A DNA stretch of 9,862 nt from Aquificaceae bacterium. Lineage in GTDB: Bacteria; Aquificota; Aquificia; Aquificales; Aquificaceae. The notes beneath the pieces were generated by a model. It ran no database searches and had not been told where the DNA came from. It saw only the letters and a program-made list of their open reading frames with translations. Position numbers and translations under genes: made by a program. How positions within the stretch are numbered: position 1 is the stretch's first letter; each line of letters starts with the position of its first letter. The DNA lies in contig WFOY01000188.1 in assembly GCA_015487835.1 (NCBI GenBank), positions 1-9,862 of the forward strand. Direction: 5' to 3'. This document shows positions 5,270 to 9,862 of the stretch, in pieces.

Positions 5270-7003
5270 TTGGAAGCTGGCTGGAAGCTTAGGAGAAGAT
5301 TTGAGAGAAAGACCTCCCTCATACTGGGAGTGTTCTTTTTGGGTCTCGGTCTGGTCACCCTGAGGGTGATAGACCTCCAGATAACCAAGAGGAGCGACAT
5401 AGCAAGGAAGATAGAGGAGAGGTTCGAGAGGGTAGTTACAGCCAGGGTTCCCCTCTACAGAGGATCCATAGAGGACGCCAACGGAAGGGACCTTGCCCTC
5501 AGCGTCCCAACGATCACCGTTTACGTCCACCCGGACACCAGATACCTTAGGAACAGGGATAGGTTCGTTAGAGGCCTCGCCTCTATAACTGGCGTCCCTG
5601 AGAAGGAGATCGAGGGGCGCCTTGAGTCTGGATCCGGTGGGCCTGTTAAGATCCTCTCGGGTGTTAGTAGAGACCTGAAGAAGGAGATAAGAGAGCTGAT
5701 CCTTGAGACGGGTAACTCCTCTTTCGTGGGCATCCAGGAGGACTACACGAGGGTTTACCCGAACGGGACCTTAGCCTCCAACCTGCTTGGCTTCGTGGGG
5801 GTTGACGGTGTGGGCCTGGAAGGTATGGAGTTCGCCCTCAACGACTACTTAGGTGGAGGTTACACGGAGGCTCTAATCTACATGAACGGAGGTATAGGCC
5901 AGATATACCTCCACCCTCTCAAGGGGATGATGGGTGAGGAGAGCGACGTTAAGCTCACGCTTGACATAGGTGTTCAGCACCTCATAGAGAGGATAAGGGA
6001 TGAGATAGTGAGGAGGTGGAAGCCAAAGAGGGTCTCCATACTGGTTATGGACCTCAGGAACGGTTACATCCTCGGTCTCGCAACCTACCCCTACTTCGAC
6101 CCCAACAGGTTCTACAGATACAGGGCGGACCAAAGGAGAAACTTCGCTGTAACGGACGTCTTCGAACCGGGTTCCATAATGAAGCCCTTCTTCGTAGGGT
6201 GGGCCTTGGAGAAGGGCTACGTGAGGAGAAATATGACTATAGATACAGGAAAGGGCAGGATAAAGGTCTACGACAGGTACGTGAGGGACCCAAGAAGACT
6301 CGGCAGGATAAAGCTGAGGGACGTCCTCGTTTACTCCTCCAATGTGGGGACGATCAAGGTAGCCTCTTACCTGAAGAAGAAGGATGTGGACAAGCTCCTG
6401 GAGGCCTTCCATATGAAGAGGAGGTTCGGTATCTTCCCCGGGGAGGCGAACCCCCTGATCCCAGACTTCGACTACCCGGCGAACATACTTTACGCCTCCA
6501 TAGGACAGGGTCTTGCGATGAACACGCTCAACATAGCGGTCGCCTTCGGGGGCCTTCTCACAGGCTACATAGTCCAGCCCCATATAGTCAAGGAGATAGT
6601 CTCGCCATCAGGCAGTGTAGTCTACAGGGCAGAAAGGAAGGTCCTGAGAGACAGAATCCTCTCTGAGGAGACCATACTTTGGCTGAGGAGGACGCTGACC
6701 CAGGTGGTGGAGAGGGGAACCGGCAAGAGGGCGAGATCCAAGTACTTCACCATAGCCGGCAAGACGGGGACATCCCAGAAGTTTGACCCGGACAAGGGTA
6801 AGTACTCACGTGACAAGGTGGTGACCTACTTCGCCGGCGTGTTCCCAGCAACGGACCCAAGGTTCGTGGGGGTTATAGTGGTTGATGAGCCCAAGGGCAG
6901 GAGGCTGTACGGCGGTGAGGTGAGCGCACCCTACTTCAGGAAGATCGTGGAGAGTGTCTCCTTCTACTACGGCCTAAAGCCCGATAAGATCAAGAAGAGG
7001 TAG
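5270..7003 (+). CDS. Class B penicillin-binding protein (FtsI/PBP2-type peptidoglycan transpeptidase)
   Basis: A 577-residue membrane-anchored DD-transpeptidase that cross-links peptidoglycan in the periplasm. Order: a basic cytosolic tail (W-K-L-R-R-R-F-E-R-K), one transmembrane helix at about 16-37, the dimerisation/pedestal domain with the conserved Y-R-G-S-I-E-D-A-N-G-R-D-L-A at 63-76, and the penicillin-binding domain. All three catalytic motifs are present: S-x2-K as S-I-M-K with nucleophile Ser302, S-x-N as S-S-N at 356-358, and K-T-G at 498-500. Length and the absence of PASTA repeats fit FtsI (septal PBP3); the elongation PBP2 is the alternative, and there is no ftsL, mraW or mur neighbour to decide. 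The start is TTG at 5270, 2 nt after the radical SAM stop. Its ribosome binding site is poor, but no better start precedes the membrane helix. The 3' end overlaps bioD by 30 nt. Confidence 0.92.
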   Translation: MEAGWKLRRRFERKTSLILGVFFLGLGLVTLRVIDLQITKRSDIARKIEERFERVVTARVPLYRGSIEDANGRDLALSVPTITVYVHPDTRYLRNRDRFVRGLASITGVPEKEIEGRLESGSGGPVKILSGVSRDLKKEIRELILETGNSSFVGIQEDYTRVYPNGTLASNLLGFVGVDGVGLEGMEFALNDYLGGGYTEALIYMNGGIGQIYLHPLKGMMGEESDVKLTLDIGVQHLIERIRDEIVRRWKPKRVSILVMDLRNGYILGLATYPYFDPNRFYRYRADQRRNFAVTDVFEPGSIMKPFFVGWALEKGYVRRNMTIDTGKGRIKVYDRYVRDPRRLGRIKLRDVLVYSSNVGTIKVASYLKKKDVDKLLEAFHMKRRFGIFPGEANPLIPDFDYPANILYASIGQGLAMNTLNIAVAFGGLLTGYIVQPHIVKEIVSPSGSVVYRAERKVLRDRILSEETILWLRRTLTQVVERGTGKRARSKYFTIAGKTGTSQKFDPDKGKYSRDKVVTYFAGVFPATDPRFVGVIVVDEPKGRRLYGGEVSAPYFRKIVESVSFYYGLKPDKIKKR

Positions 7004-7627
7004 TAAGTGTCTCCTATCTGTCCTAAGACCTTTAGTTCTCGGCAGGCAGATGGGTTTTATTCCTGTCATCTCCTCCACTATCTTAGGGTTTGTCCTCTCG
7101 GACACATCCTCCCCGCTGAAACCGTTGAGGACTATACCTATAAGGTTAAGACCCCTTTCTCTGGCATAGAACCAGGACAGGTAGGTGTGGTTGAGTGTGC
7201 CAAGGCCGGCCCTCCCCACTATGATAACGTCCAGGCCCCATTTTAGGGCGAGGTCCGCGTAGGTGAAGTTTCTCTTTATGGGCACGGCTATACCGCCAGC
7301 TCCTTCGACGAGAACTATATCGTACTTTTCCCTCAGCCTGTGGAACCTATCCGTGAGGTCCTCCAGGTCTATCTCCTTTCCCTCCTCCATCTCGGCGGCG
7401 TAGGGGGAGAGGGGAAGGGAGAACCTCACGGGGACGACCTCCTCTATGGGCTGACCCGTGGCTTCGGAAAGGAGTTTGCCGTCCTCGGGAACCTCCCTCA
7501 CATAGGTCTCCACAGGTTTGAAGCAGCCTACACTAACACCCTTTCTCTTGATCTCAAGGGCTAAGTTGTAGGTCACGTAGGTCTTGCCCACCCCTGTGTC
7601 CGTTCCCGTAACCAGGATAGCCTTCAT
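6974..7627 (-). CDS. bioD: ATP-dependent dethiobiotin synthetase BioD
   Basis: A 217-residue cytosolic enzyme, usual length, that closes the ureido ring of dethiobiotin from 7,8-diaminopelargonate, CO2 and ATP, the step before biotin synthase. Visible sites: the P-loop G-T-D-T-G-V-G-K-T at 8-16, the catalytic lysine in F-K-P-V-E-T (Lys37), V-E-G-A-G-G at 107-112 for magnesium and substrate, G-L-G-T-L-N-H-T at 141-148, and G-I-V-L-N near 164-168. All key positions are intact. The ATG at 7627 has no Shine-Dalgarno; a TATACT box starting 16 nt upstream would give an mRNA with a leader of only about 4 nt. It stands alone: no bioA, bioB or bioF lies in the window, and its neighbours run in the opposite direction on both sides. 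The biotin-synthase-like radical SAM gene two genes away is not a standard BioB. Confidence 0.95.
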   Translation of the reverse strand: MKAILVTGTDTGVGKTYVTYNLALEIKRKGVSVGCFKPVETYVREVPEDGKLLSEATGQPIEEVVPVRFSLPLSPYAAEMEEGKEIDLEDLTDRFHRLREKYDIVLVEGAGGIAVPIKRNFTYADLALKWGLDVIIVGRAGLGTLNHTYLSWFYARERGLNLIGIVLNGFSGEDVSERTNPKIVEEMTGIKPICLPRTKGLRTDRRHLLPLLDLIGL

Positions 7628-7637
7628 GACCGATCAG

Positions 7638-7645
7638 AGTATACT
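7638..7645. promoter_or_regulatory. Palindromic -10 element shared by bioD and chaN-like gene
   Basis: The perfect palindrome AGTATACT lies in the 24-bp spacer (7628-7651). Read on the plus strand it contains TATACT (7640-7645) and on the minus strand TATACT at plus positions 7643-7638. With the usual 6-7 nt from -10 to start, plus transcription would begin at about 7652, the A of the ATG, and minus transcription at about 7631, 4 nt before the bioD ATG. Neither gene has a Shine-Dalgarno. No convincing -35 or extended -10 is seen on either side. Confidence 0.55.
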
Positions 7646-7651
7646 AAAGCC

Positions 7652-8458
7652 ATGGTAGTTCTGCTTCTGATCGTGAGCGTGGCTCTGGGTGGAGAGCTTG
7701 TCTTCTTCAAGAGAACCCATCTTGAGGAGATACTCCAAGATATGGAGAGGGCGAGGGTTATATACCTGGGCGAGATCCACGACTCGGAGGAGGCCCACAG
7801 GTTACAGCTCAAGGTGATAAGGCACATGGTGAGCAGGGGCCACAGGGTGATCCTGGCCATGGAGATGTTCCAGCAGCAGTTTCAGGAGCATCTGGACGAC
7901 TACGTGGAGGGCATAATAGACGAGGAGGAGATGATCAGGCTCACTGAGTACCAGGAGAGGTGGAGGTTCGATCCCGAACTCTACGCACCCATATGGAGGT
8001 TCGCAAGGGAGAGAGGCATAAGGATCTTCGCCCTCAACATACCCAGTGAGCTGCTAAGGGAGATCCGGGAGAGGGGTATAGAGAACGTGAAGAGCGGTTA
8101 CCTTCCCCCGAAGATAATACTGACCACCGAGAGGTACGAGGAGTTCCTAAGGGAAGCTATGGAAAAGCACAAGAACGTTGACGAGAAGAAGTTCTTTGAC
8201 GTCCAGCTCGCCTGGGACAACGGTATGGCCTACAGGATAGCCAAGATCATGGCGGCCCACCCCGACCACAAGATCATCGTCCTGGTAGGTTCCGGACACG
8301 TCTGGAGAGGATACGGAATACCCGAGAGGGTGAACTACATGGTAGGGGAGGTGCCGCAGGCTGTCCTCTACATGGACAAGGACGAGGTTTACTTTCTGTT
8401 CTCAAAGGACTTCTCCAGGGAGACCTCGTCGGCCAGCTCTATGATGGACCCGAACTGA
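7652..8458 (+). CDS. Exported ChaN-like (DUF399) protein
   Basis: A 268-residue protein of the ChaN/DUF399 family, named for a Campylobacter haem-binding lipoprotein and related to the EreA/ChaN fold. Conserved family positions: Y-L-G-E-I-H-D-S at 38-45 with H49, A-M-E-M-F-Q at 69-74, the W-R-F-D-P-E-L-Y-A-P-I segment near 104-114, F-D-V-Q-L-A-W-D-N-G-M-A at 182-193, and V-G-S-G-H-V at 212-217 close to the C-terminus. The first 13 residues are hydrophobic and end A-L-G-G-E, resembling a signal peptide, but there is no basic N-region and no lipobox; the protein has no cysteine at all, so it is not a lipoprotein. Cell-envelope location and haem or metal binding are inferences. The ATG at 7652 is probably leaderless. 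The last 70 nt overlap recR in antisense, so the C-terminal 22 residues are constrained by recR and rich in Ser and Met. Confidence 0.8.
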   Translation: MVVLLLIVSVALGGELVFFKRTHLEEILQDMERARVIYLGEIHDSEEAHRLQLKVIRHMVSRGHRVILAMEMFQQQFQEHLDDYVEGIIDEEEMIRLTEYQERWRFDPELYAPIWRFARERGIRIFALNIPSELLREIRERGIENVKSGYLPPKIILTTERYEEFLREAMEKHKNVDEKKFFDVQLAWDNGMAYRIAKIMAAHPDHKIIVLVGSGHVWRGYGIPERVNYMVGEVPQAVLYMDKDEVYFLFSKDFSRETSSASSMMDPN

Positions 8459-8997
8459 AGTCCGTAGGATACCCGTGAAACCTTGACCTTGGGAAACCTG
8501 TCCTTTATAAGACGTATCAGGTAGTTGGCCGTCGCCTCCCCTTCGGCGTTCGGGTTCGTAGCTATGATCACCTCCTTGGCCCGGTTCTTCCCTATCCTCT
8601 CGAGGAGCTTATCAACGGTCAGATCCTCGGGAGAGATCCCCTCCAAGGGTGCGATCCGGCCCTGGAGAACGTGATAGACACCCCTGTAACGTTCGAGCTT
8701 CTCTATGGAGTAAGCGTCCTGGGACTCCTCCACAACGCAGATGAAACGCTTGATCCTCCTCGGGTCGGAACATATCCTGCACACCTCTTCGTCTGTGAGT
8801 ATAAAGCACTCTCTACAAGGCCTCAGGGACTCCGCGGCTTCCCTTAGGCTCTCCACCACAGACAGCCTCTCCTCCTTCGAGAGTTTGAGGAAGTTGTAGA
8901 CCAGCCTGACAGCCCCCCTCTCACCGTAGGTCGGTATCCTGGTAACCTTATCTAGGGCCTCCCTGAGGGATCCCGGGAAGACCTCCTCAAAGCCCAA
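8389..8997 (-). CDS. recR: Recombination mediator protein RecR
   Basis: A RecR of 202 residues with the chosen start; it loads RecA with RecF/RecO at ssDNA gaps. Order: an N-terminal helix-hairpin-helix (about 10-38), a four-cysteine zinc finger (Cys61, Cys64, Cys73, Cys76 in C-R-E-C and C-R-I-C), the Toprim domain with I-C-V-V-E-E-S at 86-92 and I-A-T-N-P-N-A-E-G-E-A-T at 145-156, and the Walker-B-like tail R-V-S-Y-G-L. The hairpin reads I-P-T-Y-G-E-R-G-A in place of the common L-P-G-(I/V)-G-x-K-S-A, losing the first glycine. The start is TTG at 8997, preceded by GGAGG with 8 nt spacing and giving the usual length; another in-frame TTG at 9024 would add 9 residues but has poor spacing. It overlaps ybaB by 11 nt, the classic ybaB-recR pair, and chaN by 70 nt in antisense. 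Confidence 0.93.
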   Translation of the reverse strand: MGFEEVFPGSLREALDKVTRIPTYGERGAVRLVYNFLKLSKEERLSVVESLREAAESLRPCRECFILTDEEVCRICSDPRRIKRFICVVEESQDAYSIEKLERYRGVYHVLQGRIAPLEGISPEDLTVDKLLERIGKNRAKEVIIATNPNAEGEATANYLIRLIKDRFPKVKVSRVSYGLQFGSIIELADEVSLEKSFENRK

Positions 8998-9292
8998 GAT
9001 CCAGACCTCCGAACATGATCCCAAATCTCCTCGAGATCTCCTCCTTGGCCATGTCCCTCGCCCTCGCCTGGGCCTGATTTACGAGGTCTATGACAAGAGG
9101 CCTTAGTCTATCCCAGTCGGCCCTGAGGAACTCCTCCTTTACCTCTATGCTCACGACCTCTCCGAGACCGTTGAAGACCACCTCCACACCGTCCTTCTCC
9201 AAGATCTCCTTCCTTGTTCTCAAGGTCTCCTTTACCTCCTCGAAGACCCTCTGCATACCCTTTAGCTGCTTCATCATTTCGTAGATGTTCAT
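8987..9292 (-). CDS. ybaB: YbaB/EbfC-family nucleoid-associated DNA-binding protein
   Basis: A 101-residue, full-length member of the YbaB/EbfC family: small homodimers shaped like tweezers that bind DNA in the nucleoid. It shows the family order: an N-terminal Met/Lys-rich helix (M-M-K-Q-L-K-G-M-Q), a long charged helix, then the beta strands V-E-V-V-F-N-G-L-G-E-V-V-S-I-E-V, and a C-terminal helix beginning with L-R-P-L-V-I-D-L-V-N-Q-A, with a Gly/Met-rich tail. The function is unproven in most organisms; the constant pairing with recR, seen here with an 11-nt overlap, has led to the idea that it helps recombination. The ATG at 9292 has AGGAGG 5 nt upstream (plus 9298-9303) and shares ATGA with the stop of the lipid gene upstream. 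The dnaX gene often found before ybaB is not here. Confidence 0.93.
   Translation of the reverse strand: MNIYEMMKQLKGMQRVFEEVKETLRTRKEILEKDGVEVVFNGLGEVVSIEVKEEFLRADWDRLRPLVIDLVNQAQARARDMAKEEISRRFGIMFGGLDLGL
8995..9010 (-). promoter_or_regulatory. Ribosome binding site and TTG start deciding the recR N-terminus
   Basis: In the minus sense GGAGG (plus 9010-9006) lies 8 nt before a TTG (plus 8997-8995), all within the last codons of ybaB. This spacing is near optimal, while the alternative TTG at 9024 has AGGAG only about 2 nt away. The arrangement suggests recR translation is coupled to the end of ybaB. Confidence 0.6.
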
Positions 9293-9862
9293 GCGAACCT
9301 CCTGGAGATGTGCTTTCTGACCTCGTACATCCTCTGGAGGGTCGTGCCTATGCCTCCCACGGCGATCACGAGGAGGGCCAGGGGGATGAGGTCAAGAAGG
9401 ATGCCAAGGAGCAGGGTTATCCACCTCTCGGTCCTCTCGAACACACCTCCTATGCCGTAAACCCCTAAGGCCTCCGCCTTCGCCCTGGTGTAGCTCACGC
9501 CAAAGGACCCAACGAGGGCCAAGAAGGCCATGAGCGTGCCGTAAGGCTCCCCCTCCTCCGCGTAAAGGAAGCCAAGGGACAGAAAAGGCAAAGAGTCCGA
9601 AAACCTGTCCACGGTGGAGTCCAGAAAGGACCCGAACTCCGAGTGGATGCCCATCCTCCTGGCGACCGCACCGTCCACCGCATCTAGTACGGCACCTGTC
9701 CCTAAGAGGATGAACGAGACCACGAGCAGCTTGTAGTAGAGTGCTACGGATCCCACAAGGATCAGGAGGAAACCGGCAAAGGTTATCAGGTTGGGGTGCA
9801 CACCCCTGTCCGAGAGGAAGACAACCAAGGGTGCTATTGACCGCTCGAAGAAGGGTTTGAAC
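9289..9862 (-). CDS. CDP-alcohol phosphatidyltransferase, N-terminus beyond the window
   Basis: An integral membrane enzyme that condenses a CDP-activated lipid with an alcohol in phospholipid synthesis. The signature D-x2-D-G-x2-A-R-x8-G-x3-D-x3-D is complete (D-A-V-D-G-A-V-A-R ... G-S-F-L-D-S-T-V-D), with the four aspartates that bind the metals. Hydrophobic segments lie before and after it, about five or six in all. The frame is open to the window edge: codons upstream of a TTG at 9828 read F-K-P-F-F-E-R-S-I-A-P, followed by the family-typical G-V-H-P-N-L-I-T, so that TTG is internal and the true start is outside. About 190 residues are visible, near the usual 180-230. Whether it makes phosphatidylglycerophosphate, a phosphatidylinositol-type lipid or another product cannot be told from the motif. 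It shares ATGA with ybaB, so lipid gene, ybaB and recR form one minus-strand operon. Confidence 0.88.
   Translation of the reverse strand, partial: FKPFFERSIAPLVVFLSDRGVHPNLITFAGFLLILVGSVALYYKLLVVSFILLGTGAVLDAVDGAVARRMGIHSEFGSFLDSTVDRFSDSLPFLSLGFLYAEEGEPYGTLMAFLALVGSFGVSYTRAKAEALGVYGIGGVFERTERWITLLLGILLDLIPLALLVIAVGGIGTTLQRMYEVRKHISRRFA

Noticed and set aside
5873..6583. 236-codon open frame on the minus strand inside the penicillin-binding protein gene, and a similar 213-codon frame at 1174-1815 inside queH
   Set aside because: The sense genes are certain from catalytic motifs. Their purine-rich codon use rarely includes TTA, CTA or TCA, so antisense stops are scarce by chance. The antisense proteins show no recognisable domain.
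6016..6666. 216-codon plus-strand frame overlapping the penicillin-binding protein gene in another frame, and a 128-codon one at 4703-5089
   Set aside because: They are frame-shifted shadows rich in Arg, Gly and Pro, with no motif and no start context; the overlapping real frames are well supported.
6974..7627. Biotin cluster made of bioD and the biotin-synthase-like radical SAM gene
   Set aside because: The radical SAM protein lacks BioB signature residues, the two genes face opposite ways, and the penicillin-binding protein gene lies between them, so no joint operon is supported.
410..9040. Many CTCGAG palindromes scattered through the window
   Set aside because: They arise from the common Leu-Glu codon pair CTC GAG, or its complement in minus-strand genes; the spacing is irregular and they lie inside coding sequence.
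9826..9828. TTG at 9828 as start of the CDP-alcohol phosphatidyltransferase
   Set aside because: The frame stays open to the window edge and the upstream residues look like the normal N-terminal part of the family, so the gene is simply cut by the window.
1..9862. Many internal AGGAGG-like strings that could be taken for ribosome binding sites of small genes
   Set aside because: They come from frequent AGG Arg and GAG/GAG-G codon runs. I found no small frame with a start at the right distance and plausible protein features.
1..9862. CRISPR array, tRNA, rRNA, insertion sequence or phage genes
   Set aside because: I saw no regularly spaced repeats, no cloverleaf or rRNA-like stretch, and no transposase or integrase motif; virtually all sequence is taken by recognisable housekeeping genes.

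Overview
The window reads as a dense stretch of chromosome from a thermophilic bacterium, most likely in or near the Aquificota. Arg is written mostly as AGG/AGA and Ile mostly as ATA. Coding strands are purine-rich, with the bias flipping where gene direction flips, and the proteins are rich in Glu, Lys and Arg. GC is roughly in the mid-50s percent, judged from a few sampled lines. The phylum is an inference from codon style and gene content; no rRNA or tRNA is present to anchor it. I see no mobile element, CRISPR array, phage gene or RNA gene.

Layout, left to right. (1) 1-1906, plus: the 3' end of dnaJ, hspR, then a long-form queH, tightly spaced; the chaperone gene and its probable repressor head this block. 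(2) 1894-2664, minus: mazG, overlapping the end of queH. (3) 2692-3689, plus: a YggS-type PLP-binding protein and a short ModE-type DNA-binding protein, joined by a TTGA stop/start overlap. (4) 3651-4112, minus: ogt. (5) 4152-7003, plus: a biotin-synthase-related radical SAM protein (possibly a LipS-type lipoyl synthase subunit) and an FtsI-type penicillin-binding protein, 2 nt apart. (6) 6974-7627, minus: bioD. (7) 7652-8458, plus: an exported ChaN-like protein. (8) 9862-8389, minus: a CDP-alcohol phosphatidyltransferase (5' end outside the window), ybaB/ebfC and recR, with overlapping stop/start junctions.

Compaction is the most striking feature. With the starts chosen here only about 108 nt, near 1 percent, are non-coding. 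All four convergent junctions overlap tail to tail (13, 39, 30 and 70 nt). The three divergent junctions are 27, 39 and 24 nt and must hold two promoters each. In the 24-nt bioD/chaN gap the only good -10 element is a perfect palindrome placed so that both mRNAs would start at or a few bases from their start codons. Several genes at these junctions have no Shine-Dalgarno sequence, while genes inside operons (hspR, ybaB, recR) have good ones. That pattern suggests leaderless translation for promoter-proximal genes.

Most genes are housekeeping: proteostasis (DnaJ, HspR), tRNA queuosine (QueH), nucleotide clean-up (MazG), PLP balance (YggS), DNA repair (Ogt, RecR, perhaps YbaB), cell wall (FtsI-type), membrane lipid (CDP-alcohol transferase) and cofactors (BioD, radical SAM). 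No new defence or mobile system is evident. The best leads are the roughly 220-residue unassigned C-terminal region of QueH, the radical SAM protein, the sensor-less ModE-type regulator and the divergent promoters.
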